Shown: one piece after another, positions 1 to 7,300 of the stretch
Position numbering within the stretch: the stretch's first letter is position 1
Layout of the letters: each line of letters begins with the position of its first letter
DNA from: Candidatus Scatomorpha merdipullorum
Lineage (GTDB): Bacteria; Bacillota; Clostridia; Oscillospirales; Oscillospiraceae
NCBI GenBank assembly: GCA_018716795.1
Contig: DVJK01000212.1
Location: forward strand, 1-11,286
Length of the DNA: 11,286 bases
Reading direction: 5' to 3'
Position numbers and translations under genes: made by a program
Notes under the pieces: model-generated
Database searches by the model: none
What the model was told of the DNA's origin: nothing
What the model saw: the letters and a program-made list of their open reading frames with translations, nothing else

Positions 1-13
1 CCCTCCAAGAGGG
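1..13. repeat. Small hairpin at left edge, possibly the end of a repeat
   Basis: CCCTC (1-5) and GAGGG (9-13) form a perfect 5-bp stem around a 3-nt loop. Pyrimidine-rich CCCTCC/GGGAGG hairpins of this kind recall palindromic repeats common in high-GC Clostridia, and this could be the tail of one cut by the window edge. That link rests on general familiarity, not a match. Bases 14-94 hold no gene; a weak CTTGG (31-35)/CCAAG (43-47) pairing is all I see there. Confidence 0.25.
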
Positions 14-94
14 AGGTTATGGCCTAAATCCTTGGGTTTCCGCCAAGCGGCTGACGGGTACAGATTCGCACCAACGCGCTTTTCCTTTCGGGGT

Positions 95-136
95 CCGGGA
101 CGCTTTCTTTTGGCGCTCCAAAAGAAAGCGCCCCGG
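95..136. repeat. Long palindromic hairpin downstream of argD (REP-like candidate)
   Basis: The core is a perfect 13-bp inverted repeat, CGCTTTCTTTTGG (101-113) and its complement (118-130), around the 4-nt loop CGCT. One mismatch (100/131) separates it from a further 5-bp match, CCGGG (95-99) with CCCGG (132-136). It lies 35 bp beyond the argD stop codon. Read from argD, the stem is followed by TCCCGGACCCC; read on the plus strand it is followed by GAAAAATTTT. Neither is a U-tract placed for an intrinsic terminator. The length, symmetry and GC clamps suggest a dispersed REP/MITE-like element or a 3' RNA-stabilising structure. It may still act as a weak terminator. Confidence 0.6.
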
Positions 137-170
137 GAAAAATTTTAATATACCAAAATATACGAAAAAA

Positions 171-1337
171 TCATTCACACGCGGCTTTAATAACCGCCAC
201 GGCCTTCTCCACGAGCTCCATGGGGATATTGAGCGCGGGCAGCAGGCGCAGCTTGCCGTGCGCGGTGAGCGCCAGGACGCCGTTTTCGCGGCAGGCGGTC
301 ACGACCTCGTCGAGGGGCTTCGCCGTCTTGACGCCCAGCATGAGGCCCAGGCCCGCGACGCTCTCGACGCCGGGCGCGGCGCTCAGCTCGCTTACGATAT
401 ACTCGCTCTTGGCCCTGACCTCCGCGAGCAGCTTATCGTCTATGCGGCCCAGTATATTCAGCGCGCCGGCGCAGACGGCGGGGTTGCCGCCGAAGGTGGA
501 GCCGTGCGTGCCGGGCGTCATGGTGTCCTTGACCTTCTCGCCCATGAGGCAGGCGCCTATGGGCAGGCCGCCGCCGAGTCCCTTTGCGGTTGACATAATA
601 TCGGGAACTATATCGAACTGCTGCCAGGCGTAGAGCGTGCCGGTGCGGCCGTTGCCGGTCTGCACCTCGTCGCAGACCATGAGGATATCCCGCTCGGCGC
701 AGAGCTCCTTTATGCACTGCACGAAGTCATACTCAAGCGGCAGCACGCCGCCCTCGCCCTGGACGAGCTCGAACATTATGGCAGCGATGTTCTCGTCGCC
801 CTCGACAAGAGCGCGCAGCGCGGCGCAGTTGTTGGCCTCCGCGTAGACAAAGCCGGGCGTCAGGGGCTGAAAGAGCTTGTGATACTCGTCCTGGCCGGTG
901 GCGGCGAGGGTGGTTATGGTGCGGCCGTGGAAGCTGTTTTTGAGCGTCACAAGCTTATAGCGCCTGTCCGCGCCGTATTTATCCGCGGCGTACTTGCGCG
1001 CGCACTTTATGGCGCACTCGTTGGCCTCCGCGCCGGAGTTGGCGAAGAAGACCTTCTTCATGCCGGTGCGGGAGCAGAGCTGCTCGGCGAGCAGGGCGCC
1101 CGGCTCGGTGAAATAGAGGTTTGAGCTGTGCTGGAGCTTGCCCAGCTGGGCGGTGACGGCGGAAATCCACTCGCCGTCGGCGACGCCGAAGGCGTTGACG
1201 GCGATGCCGCTGCCCATGTCGATATACTCCTTGCCGGCCTCGTCGTATACGAGCGAGCCGCTGCCGTGCGTGAGCACGACGGGGAAGCGCGCGTAGGTGC
1301 CGGCTATATACTCCCTGTCGAGTTCCTTTACGTTCAT
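171..1337 (-). CDS. argD: Acetylornithine aminotransferase (ArgD)
   Basis: This PLP-dependent class-III aminotransferase of 388 aa uses glutamate to convert N-acetylglutamate 5-semialdehyde to N-acetylornithine in the cytoplasm. Visible family features are the PLP-phosphate segment FFANSGAEANE (97-107), SFHGRT (135-140), the cofactor-ring aspartate in CDEVQTGNGRTG (D223), and the Schiff-base lysine K252 in STAKGLGGGLPIG. The length is normal. Its ATG shares an ATGA overlap with the argB stop and has a GGGGGAG ribosome binding site inside the end of argB, so the two are translationally coupled. It is the last gene of the operon; a large palindrome follows. Related aminotransferases such as ornithine or succinylornithine transaminase look similar, but the operon context settles the role. 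Confidence 0.97.
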   Translation of the reverse strand: MNVKELDREYIAGTYARFPVVLTHGSGSLVYDEAGKEYIDMGSGIAVNAFGVADGEWISAVTAQLGKLQHSSNLYFTEPGALLAEQLCSRTGMKKVFFANSGAEANECAIKCARKYAADKYGADRRYKLVTLKNSFHGRTITTLAATGQDEYHKLFQPLTPGFVYAEANNCAALRALVEGDENIAAIMFELVQGEGGVLPLEYDFVQCIKELCAERDILMVCDEVQTGNGRTGTLYAWQQFDIVPDIMSTAKGLGGGLPIGACLMGEKVKDTMTPGTHGSTFGGNPAVCAGALNILGRIDDKLLAEVRAKSEYIVSELSAAPGVESVAGLGLMLGVKTAKPLDEVVTACRENGVLALTAHGKLRLLPALNIPMELVEKAVAVIKAACE

Positions 1338-2203
1338 TTCTTCTCCCCCACCATCATGGTGCCGCTGCCCTCGTCGGTGAGCATTTCAAGCAGTATGGAG
1401 TGCGGAACCCTGCCGTCGAGGATGAAGACCTTGTGTACGCCGCAGAGCAGCGCCTCGATGCAGCTCTCGACCTTGGGTATCATGCCGCCGGAGATGACGC
1501 CCCGGCGGAAGAGCTCGGTGGCGTCGTTGATGTCCGCGACGTGGACGAGGCTGGCCGGGTCCGCCGGGTCGAGCATGATGCCGGGCACGTCGGTCATGGA
1601 GATGAGGCACTCCGCGCCCATCGCGCCGGAAATCTGCGCGGCCATGGTGTCGGCGTTTATGTTATACACGTTCCCGGCCTCGTCGCAGCCGACGGAGCTT
1701 ATGACGGGGATGTAGCCCTTTTCGAGGAGGTCGGATATGGGCCGGGTGTTGACGCTGGTTATCTCGCCCACGAAGCCGAGCTCGGCGCTCTTGGCCCTGG
1801 CCTCGACCATGCGCCCGTCTATGCCGCATATGCCCATGGCCCTGCCGCCCGTGGCCTCAATGAGGTTGACGAGGCTCTTGCCCACCTTGCCGGCGAGCAC
1901 CATCTGGGCTATCTCGGCGGTCTCCCTGTCCGTGACGCGAAGGCCGTTCACGAATTTGCTCTCGACGCCCATCTTCTCCATCACGTCGCTTATGTCCGGC
2001 CCGCCGCCGTGGACGAGCACGACGCGCACGCCGACGAGCTGGAGGAGCACGATGTCCTCCATGACCTTGGCCTTGAGCTCTTCGTTCTCCATGGCGTGGC
2101 CGCCGTACTTTATAACGACGACGCGGTTATAGTACTGCTGGATGTAGGGCAGGGCCTGGACCAGCACCTGCGCCCTGGCGTTCCTGTCTATCATAGCGTC
2201 CAT
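1334..2203 (-). CDS. argB: Acetylglutamate kinase (ArgB)
   Basis: ArgB phosphorylates N-acetylglutamate with ATP, the second step and usual feedback-control point of the pathway. The 289-aa protein shows the amino-acid-kinase motifs IKYGGHAM (K32), LVHGGGPD (63-70), an NINADTMA segment, and a C-terminal DGRVPHSILLEML-TDEGSGTMM block. About 30 residues precede the first strand and include ALPYIQQYYNR. This matches the N-terminal helix found in arginine-inhibited hexameric enzymes such as those of Pseudomonas and Thermotoga, so feedback inhibition by arginine is inferred. I choose the ATG at 2203 because AGGAGG at 2213-2218, overlapping the argJ stop, sits 9 nt upstream. An in-frame TTG at 2221 would consume that site, and another ATG at 2194 is less well placed. 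Confidence 0.97.
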   Translation of the reverse strand: MDAMIDRNARAQVLVQALPYIQQYYNRVVVIKYGGHAMENEELKAKVMEDIVLLQLVGVRVVLVHGGGPDISDVMEKMGVESKFVNGLRVTDRETAEIAQMVLAGKVGKSLVNLIEATGGRAMGICGIDGRMVEARAKSAELGFVGEITSVNTRPISDLLEKGYIPVISSVGCDEAGNVYNINADTMAAQISGAMGAECLISMTDVPGIMLDPADPASLVHVADINDATELFRRGVISGGMIPKVESCIEALLCGVHKVFILDGRVPHSILLEMLTDEGSGTMMVGEKK

Positions 2204-2217
2204 TTCCTCTTGCCTCC

Positions 2218-3438
2218 TCAAGTGCGGTAGTCGCCGTTTATCTTGACGTATTCATAAGTGAGGTCGCAGCCCCAGGCCTCGGCCTCCGCCTCCCCGTCGC
2301 CGAGGCTGACGAGGATGTATATCTCCTTCTCGCCGAGCACCCTCGCGGCCAGCTCCTCCGAGAAGTCCACGCCCGCGCCGTTCTCGCAGACCGTGACCTC
2401 GCCCGCGGCGGACTTGAAGCTCACGCCGACCTTCGTTATATCCGCGTCCGCGCCGGAATAGCCCACCGCGCAGAGGACGCGGCCCCAGTTGGCGTCCGCG
2501 CCGAACATGGCGGCCTTCAGAAGCGCCGAGCCCACGACGGCCTTCGCCGCAATTCTCGCGTCGCGGAGCGTCTTCGCGCCGGTGACGACGCAGTCGAGGA
2601 GCTTCGTCGCGCCCTCGCCGTCGCCCGCTATCTGCCGGCTGAGCCAGACGGTCAGCGTGTGCAGCGCCTCGCGGAAGGCGTCGTAGTCCGCGCCCTCGGA
2701 GACTATCTCGGCGTTGCCGGCCATGCCGTTGGACATGAGCGCCACCATGTCGTTCGTCGAAGTGTCGCCGTCGACGGTGACCATGTTGAAGGTGCCGGGT
2801 ATGTCCTCGCCGAGCGCCCTGGCGAGCATTGCGGGGCTTATGGCGCAGTCGGAGGTGATGAAGCCGAGCATCGTGGCCATATTGGGGCAAATCATGCCGC
2901 TGCCCTTGGCCATGCAGCCCATACGGCACTCGACGCCGCCCGCCGTGAAGCTCACGGCCATCTCCTTGCTGTGCGTGTCTGTGGTCATAATCGCCTCGGC
3001 GGCGGGCGCGCTGTCCGCGCCCAGGGCCTTCACGAGCTCGGGGATCCCGCGCTCAAAGGGCTCCATGCTCATGGCCTGGCCTATGACGCCCGTGGAGGCG
3101 ACGATGACGTCCTCCGGCGCAATGCCGAGCTCCGCGGCGAGCAGGGCGCAGGTTGTCTCGGCGATGTATTCGCCGTTCGCGTTGCAGGTGTTCGCGTTGC
3201 CGCTGTTGCAGATTATCGCCCGGGCAAAGCCGTCGGCCAGGTGCCTTTTCGTCACCGTGAGCGGCGCGCCCTTGACGAGGTTCTGCGTGTATACCGCCGC
3301 GGCGGCGGCGCGCTTTTCGGAGTATATGAGCGCGAGATCCCGCTTCGTGCGGTTTTTGCGAACGCCGCAATATACGCCCGCGGCCTTGTAGCCGCGCGGC
3401 GCGCAGACGCCGCCGGAGATGTATTCAACCCTTCCCAT
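2218..3438 (-). CDS. argJ: Glutamate N-acetyltransferase / N-acetylglutamate synthase (ArgJ)
   Basis: ArgJ moves the acetyl group from N-acetylornithine to glutamate, releasing ornithine. Bifunctional forms also acetylate glutamate with acetyl-CoA. The 406-aa product is a self-cleaving Ntn-fold precursor. The conserved block KGSGMICPNMATML contains the Ala-Thr autocleavage site, with Thr189 (from this start) becoming the nucleophile of the beta chain. STGVIG near residue 116 supplies the oxyanion hole, and GDGEGATK and DGDTSTND are also conserved. No argA is visible, which fits the bifunctional form, though sequence alone cannot distinguish the two. I prefer the ATG at 3438: GGAGG (3445-3449) is 6 nt upstream of it but directly abuts the alternative ATG at 3444. 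The gap to argC is 13 nt. Confidence 0.96.
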   Translation of the reverse strand: MGRVEYISGGVCAPRGYKAAGVYCGVRKNRTKRDLALIYSEKRAAAAAVYTQNLVKGAPLTVTKRHLADGFARAIICNSGNANTCNANGEYIAETTCALLAAELGIAPEDVIVASTGVIGQAMSMEPFERGIPELVKALGADSAPAAEAIMTTDTHSKEMAVSFTAGGVECRMGCMAKGSGMICPNMATMLGFITSDCAISPAMLARALGEDIPGTFNMVTVDGDTSTNDMVALMSNGMAGNAEIVSEGADYDAFREALHTLTVWLSRQIAGDGEGATKLLDCVVTGAKTLRDARIAAKAVVGSALLKAAMFGADANWGRVLCAVGYSGADADITKVGVSFKSAAGEVTVCENGAGVDFSEELAARVLGEKEIYILVSLGDGEAEAEAWGCDLTYEYVKINGDYRT

Positions 3439-3451
3439 ATCCATCCTCCAT

Positions 3452-4384
3452 TCAAAGCACGAGGCCCGCGGTCTCGTCCGCGCCCAGCATGAGGTTTATG
3501 CACTGCACGGCCGCGCCGGAGGCGCCCTTGCCGAGATTGTCGAAGCGCGAGCAGAGTATCATCCGCTCGTCGTTCCCGAAGGCCGCGACCTCCATCGCGT
3601 CCGTGCCCGCAAGGGCGTTGGAGGCGATGAAGCCCGCCTCGTCCATGGCCTCGGCGTACCTGACGACCGGGCCGGAAAACTTCTCCTTATAGCAGGTCCT
3701 GACGTCCGCGAGCGTAAAGCCGGGGTTGAGCTGCTTTGCGAAGAGCGGCACGGTGACGAGCATACCGCTGTAAAAATCCGCGACTATCGGGCAGAAGACG
3801 GGATAGCTCTCGAGCCCCGAAATGCCCGCCATCTCGGGCAGGTGCTTGTGGCCCTGCGAAAGGCCGTACTCGCGCGGGGAGCCGAAGGCCTCCGGCCGCC
3901 CCGCGGCCTCATACTCGGCTATCATGCCCTTGCCGCCGCCGGAGTACCCGGTCAGGGAGTGGCAGCTCAAAAGCGCGCCCGCCGGCAGTATGCCGGCCTC
4001 GACGAGCGGCTGCACGAGGACGATGAAGCCGCCGGCGTGGCAGCCGGGCGAGGCGACGCGCTTGCCCGTGATTATCGCCTCGCGCCGCTCGGCGCCGAGC
4101 TCCGGGAAGCCGTAGGCCCAGCCGGGCGCGACGCGGTGGGCGGTGGAGGTGTCCACCACGCGCACGGCGGGGTTTTCTATCATCGCGACGCTCTCGCGGC
4201 TGGCCGCGTCGGGCAGGCAGAGGACGGCGAGCTCGCAGGTGTTGAGCATCTCGCGGCGCTTTTCCTTATCCTTCCTCGCCTCGCCCTCGAGCACCGTGAC
4301 CTCGAGGTCTGAGCGGCCCTCGAGCCGGGAGCGTATGCGCAGGCCGGCGGTGCCGGCGCTTCCGTCTATGAACACCTTAGTCAT
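3452..4384 (-). CDS. argC: N-acetyl-gamma-glutamyl-phosphate reductase, short (type 2) form (ArgC)
   Basis: ArgC reduces N-acetylglutamyl phosphate with NADPH to the semialdehyde. The 310-aa protein begins MTKVFIDGSAGTAGLRI, an N-terminal Rossmann start. The catalytic cysteine is C115 in SPGCHAGG, where the common long form has NPGCYPT. GYSGGGK (146-152) and HKHLPE (179-184), with a probable catalytic histidine, also fit the less common short ArgC family. The ATG at 4384 overlaps the argH stop by 8 nt and has AGAGG 8 nt upstream. A GTG at 4393 is in frame but would add only three residues and overlap that site. Function is firm from family and context; the variant form is the unusual point. 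Confidence 0.95.
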   Translation of the reverse strand: MTKVFIDGSAGTAGLRIRSRLEGRSDLEVTVLEGEARKDKEKRREMLNTCELAVLCLPDAASRESVAMIENPAVRVVDTSTAHRVAPGWAYGFPELGAERREAIITGKRVASPGCHAGGFIVLVQPLVEAGILPAGALLSCHSLTGYSGGGKGMIAEYEAAGRPEAFGSPREYGLSQGHKHLPEMAGISGLESYPVFCPIVADFYSGMLVTVPLFAKQLNPGFTLADVRTCYKEKFSGPVVRYAEAMDEAGFIASNALAGTDAMEVAAFGNDERMILCSRFDNLGKGASGAAVQCINLMLGADETAGLVL

Positions 4385-5756
4385 CCGAAACACCTCTCAG
4401 ATACTCGAGCTGCGCCGCGATATTCGCCGGGGAGGCCCCGCCCGCGCTCACGCGCTTGGCGACGCAGGTCTGAAGGGAGATTTCCTCATACAAATCCGCC
4501 TCGAACACGTCGGAATAGGCCTTGTACTCCTCGAGCGTCAAATCCTCGAGCGCCTTCCCGTCCGCCGCGCAGGCGGCGACAATCTGCCCCGTCAGCTTGT
4601 AGGCCGTGCGGAAAGGCACGCCCTTCTTCGCGAGATAGTCGGCGAGATCGGTGGCGTTTATGAAGCCGCCCTTCGCCGCGTTCAGCATGTTCCCGGCGTT
4701 CACCTTCATCGTCGCTATCATCGGCGCGAAGACGGCGAGGCAGAGCTTCGCGGTGTCGAAGGCGTCGAAGACGGCCTCCTTGTCCTCCTGCATGTCCTTG
4801 TTGTATGCAAGCGGGAGGCCCTTGAGCATGACGAGCAGCGTCGTGAGGTCGCCGTAGACGCGGCCCGTCTTGCCGCGGACAAGCTCGGCCATGTCGGAGT
4901 TCTTCTTCTGCGGCATTATCGAGCTGCCGGTCGTGAATTGGTCGGAGAGCTCGATGAACTTAAACTCCCAGCTCGACCAGAGTATAAGCTCCTCGGAGAG
5001 CCGCGAGAGGTGCATCATGAGGACGCTGAGCGCCGCGCAGAGCTCCACGCAGTGGTCGCGGTCGGAGACGCCGTCCATGCTGTTGAGGCAGTAGGTCTCA
5101 AAGCCCAGCGCCGCGGCGGTCATGGCCCTGTCTATCGGATGCGTCGTTCCGGCGAGGGCGGCGCTGCCGAGCGGGCAGGCGCCCATCATGCGCGCCTTCG
5201 CGTCCTCGAGGCGGCCGAGGTCGCGCGCGAGCATCATGCCGTAGGCCAGCAGGTGGTGCGCGAATGTGACGGGCTGCGCGCGCTGGAGGTGCGTGTAGCC
5301 GGGCATTATCGTCGTCTCGTTCGCCTCCGCGACGTGGCAGAGGGCGCTTATGACGTCCTTTATGAGCACGGCGGTCTTCTCACACTCGCCCTTGAGGTAG
5401 AGCCGGGTGTCCAGCGCGACCTGGTCGTTGCGGCTGCGCGCGGTGTGCAGCTTCTTGCCCACGTCGCCGAGACGCGCGGTGAGCTCCGCCTCGACGAAGG
5501 AGTGGATGTCCTCGGCGGCGGGGTCTATCTTCAGCGTGCCGGCGTCCAGGTCGGCGAGGATGCCGCCCAGGCCCTCTATGAGCTGCGCGCCCTCCTCGCT
5601 CGAGATTATGCCGCACTTGGCGAGCATGCCCGCGTGGGCGACGCTGCCCGCGATGTCCTCCTTATACATGCGCGAATCTATGCCGATGCTGGAGTTGAGC
5701 TTATCGGCGTATTCGTCGAGCGCGCCGGAGCTGCGCCCTGTCCAGAGCTTTTCCAT
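4377..5756 (-). CDS. argH: Argininosuccinate lyase (ArgH)
   Basis: ArgH splits argininosuccinate into arginine and fumarate, the last step of the pathway. The 459-aa protein is full length for the fumarase/aspartase superfamily. It has SVAHAGML near residue 38, HTARSRNDQ (104-112), GYTHLQRAQP with H156, and the superfamily signature GSSIMPQKKN (277-286) carrying the catalytic serine. Its end overlaps the argC start by 8 nt. Upstream, an 87-nt gap with a strong hairpin separates it from argG, and GGGGAGAGGA lies just before the ATG. No key residue appears to be missing. Confidence 0.98.
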   Translation of the reverse strand: MEKLWTGRSSGALDEYADKLNSSIGIDSRMYKEDIAGSVAHAGMLAKCGIISSEEGAQLIEGLGGILADLDAGTLKIDPAAEDIHSFVEAELTARLGDVGKKLHTARSRNDQVALDTRLYLKGECEKTAVLIKDVISALCHVAEANETTIMPGYTHLQRAQPVTFAHHLLAYGMMLARDLGRLEDAKARMMGACPLGSAALAGTTHPIDRAMTAAALGFETYCLNSMDGVSDRDHCVELCAALSVLMMHLSRLSEELILWSSWEFKFIELSDQFTTGSSIMPQKKNSDMAELVRGKTGRVYGDLTTLLVMLKGLPLAYNKDMQEDKEAVFDAFDTAKLCLAVFAPMIATMKVNAGNMLNAAKGGFINATDLADYLAKKGVPFRTAYKLTGQIVAACAADGKALEDLTLEEYKAYSDVFEADLYEEISLQTCVAKRVSAGGASPANIAAQLEYLRGVSDD

Positions 5757-5778
5757 ATTTCCTCTCCCCTAACGGCAA

Positions 5779-5802
5779 ACGGGGCGGGAACGCCCGCCCC
5801 GT
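5779..5802 (-). promoter_or_regulatory. GC hairpin between argG and argH (attenuator or processing element candidate)
   Basis: A perfect 10-bp stem (5779-5788 with 5793-5802) is closed by a 4-nt loop. On the transcribed strand it reads ACGGGGCGGG, CGTT, CCCGCCCCGT, followed by TTGCCGTTAGGGG. The tract after the stem has only three U residues, so it resembles an intrinsic terminator with a degraded U-run. It lies in the only long gap of the operon. Partial termination or protection of the argG transcript end would give different levels of argG and the downstream genes. A second small palindrome (5824-5836) sits closer to the argG stop. Confidence 0.5.
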
Positions 5803-5843
5803 AGGATGGTTTATTCTTCCGAAGCCGCGCGGCGGCCCGGAGC

Positions 5844-7073
5844 TTATTTGCCGGCGTTCTTGGCCTCGACCTTGGCCTGGACCTTTATCGGCAGGCCGAA
5901 GAGATTGATGAAGCCCGCGCTGTCGGCCTGGTTGTAGACATGGTCCTCGCCGAAGGTGGCTATCTCCTCGCTGTACAGGCTCCAGTCGCTCCACGCGCCG
6001 GCCTTGATGATGTTGCCCTTGTAGAGCTTGAGCTTGACCGTGCCGGTGACGTGTTCCTGGGTCTTGTCGACGAAGGCGGCAAGGGCCTCGCGCAGAGGCG
6101 TGTACCACTGTCCGTCGTACACCAGCTCGCCGTAGGTTATCGCGAGCTTCTGCTTCTCGTGCATGGTCAGCTTGTCGAGGCAGAGCGTCTCGAGATACTC
6201 GTGCGCGGCGTAGAGTATCGTGCCGCCCGGGGTCTCGTAGACGCCGCGGCACTTCATGCCGACGAGGCGATTTTCAACGATGTCGAGCAGGCCGATGCCG
6301 TTTGCGCCGCCGAACTCGTTGAGCTTGAGGATAATGTCCTTCGCGCTGAGCTTCTCGCCGTTGAGGGCGACGGGCGCGCCCTGGACAAAGTCGAGGGTGA
6401 TATAGGTCGGCTCGTCGGGCGCGTCGAGCGGTGAGACGCCCATCTCGAGGAAACCCTTCTTCTCATACAGCGGCTCGTTGCCCGCGTCCTCGAGGTCGAG
6501 GCCCTCGTGGCTGAGGTGCCAGAGGTTCTTGTCCTTGGAGTAGTTCGTCTCGCGGTTTATCTTGAGGGGCACGTTGTGCGCCTCGGCGAAGTCAATCTCC
6601 TCCTCCCTGGACTTGATGCTCCACTCGCGCCAGGGCGCGATTATCGGCATGTCGGGGACGAAGTGCTTGAGCGTCAGCTCAAAGCGGACCTGGTCGTTGC
6701 CCTTGCCGGTGCAGCCGTGGCAAATGGCGTCCGCGCCCTCCTTGACCGCTATCTCGGCGAGGCGCTTGGCGATAACGGGCCTCGCCAGGGAGGTGCCGAG
6801 CATATAGTCCTCATACTTCGCGCCGGCCTTGACGGCGGGAATCACGAAGTCGTCGACAAACTCGTCGGTCAGGTCCTCGACGTAGAGCTTGCTCGCGCCG
6901 GTCTTGAGCGCCTTCTCCTCCAGGCCCTCGAGCTCGTCGGCCTGGCCGACGTTGCCGGAGACGGCGATGACCTCGCAGTTATTGTAGTTCTCCTTGAGCC
7001 AGGGGATGATGATGGACGTATCCAGGCCGCCGGAGTAGGCGAGAACGACTTTCTTGATATCCGATTTATTCAT
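5844..7073 (-). CDS. argG: Argininosuccinate synthase (ArgG)
   Basis: ArgG condenses citrulline and aspartate with ATP to argininosuccinate. The 409-aa protein carries the N-type ATP pyrophosphatase P-loop AYSGGLDTS (12-20). YMLGTSLARP (90-99) and HGCTGKGNDQVRFE (119-132) are the citrulline/aspartate binding segments. The length is normal. The ATG at 7073 has GGAGG (7081-7085) 7 nt upstream. It is the first gene of the operon, about 37 nt downstream of the predicted transcription start, so the leader is too short for a riboswitch or leader peptide and control is expected at the ARG box. Confidence 0.98.
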   Translation of the reverse strand: MNKSDIKKVVLAYSGGLDTSIIIPWLKENYNNCEVIAVSGNVGQADELEGLEEKALKTGASKLYVEDLTDEFVDDFVIPAVKAGAKYEDYMLGTSLARPVIAKRLAEIAVKEGADAICHGCTGKGNDQVRFELTLKHFVPDMPIIAPWREWSIKSREEEIDFAEAHNVPLKINRETNYSKDKNLWHLSHEGLDLEDAGNEPLYEKKGFLEMGVSPLDAPDEPTYITLDFVQGAPVALNGEKLSAKDIILKLNEFGGANGIGLLDIVENRLVGMKCRGVYETPGGTILYAAHEYLETLCLDKLTMHEKQKLAITYGELVYDGQWYTPLREALAAFVDKTQEHVTGTVKLKLYKGNIIKAGAWSDWSLYSEEIATFGEDHVYNQADSAGFINLFGLPIKVQAKVEAKNAGK

Positions 7074-7117
7074 GGTATTGCCTCCAATATGCGGGTTGTT
7101 TTATGGTTTATGCGTCG

Positions 7118-7146
7118 ATTATAGCCCTGTCTGAATATTTATGCAA
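7118..7146 (-). promoter_or_regulatory. Sigma-A promoter of the arg operon
   Basis: On the minus strand the -35 element is TTGCAT (7141-7146) and the -10 element is TATAAT (7118-7123), separated by 17 nt. The predicted start is near 7110, giving a short leader with GGAGG before argG. The -35 element lies inside the ARG box, the usual layout for repression by ArgR. Confidence 0.85.
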
Positions 7147-7147
7147 T
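7130..7147. promoter_or_regulatory. ARG box (ArgR operator) over the argG -35 element
   Basis: TCTGAATATTTATGCAAT matches the ArgR consensus WNTGAATWWWWATTCANW at all but one position (TGCA in place of TTCA). ATGCAA in the right half is also allowed in the Bacillus AhrC/ArgR consensus. It covers the -35 element and part of the spacer, so arginine-bound ArgR would block RNA polymerase. A second, tandem box typical of E. coli operators is not clear; GGAATTTC at 7150 is at most a remnant. The repressor gene is not in this window. Confidence 0.8.
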
Positions 7148-7232
7148 AGGGAATTTCATTTTTGTACGTAGTGACAATAAAGCGCCCGCCGGACGCCGCT
7201 CTTAGTGCGATATGCCCTGAATTTGCGCGAAA

Positions 7233-7257
7233 GCCGCGCGAAGCGGCCCGGCGCGGC
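7233..7257. other. GC-rich inverted repeat in the divergent intergenic region
   Basis: GCCGCGC (7233-7239) and GCGCGGC (7251-7257) form a 7-bp stem around an 11-nt loop. It lies between the two divergent promoters and should not be transcribed from either. The surrounding 7160-7265 is GC-rich with no gene that I can recognise. It might be spacer or a remnant of an older element. Confidence 0.3.
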
Positions 7258-7270
7258 GGGAAGAAGGGTA

Positions 7271-7299
7271 TTCACAACCGGCGCGTATTATGATAGAAT
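7271..7299 (+). promoter_or_regulatory. Promoter of the nitroreductase gene
   Basis: TTCACA (7271-7276) and TAGAAT (7294-7299) are 17 nt apart, with TG at 7291-7292 making an extended -10. The start is predicted near 7306, about 28 nt before the ATG. The region is AT-rich against a GC-rich background, which supports a real promoter. Confidence 0.65.
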
Positions 7300-7300
7300 A

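Noticed and set aside
14..94. tRNA or other small RNA gene near the left edge
   Set aside because: The GGGTTTCCGCC and ATTCGCACC stretches look faintly tRNA-like, but no cloverleaf, T-arm consensus or CCA end can be formed on either strand.
1400..3492. Long plus-strand open frames opposite argB and argJ
   Set aside because: Same explanation: shadows of conserved minus-strand genes in GC-rich DNA.
4143..5804. 553-codon open frame on the plus strand opposite argH and part of argC
   Set aside because: It is a by-product of high GC content. It is antisense to two well-supported enzymes, is rich in Arg/Glu/Val/Ala without recognisable motifs, and has no ribosome binding site or promoter.
7074..7117. 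Riboswitch or T-box leader in front of argG
   Set aside because: The predicted leader is about 37 nt, too short for either and without a terminator/antiterminator fold.
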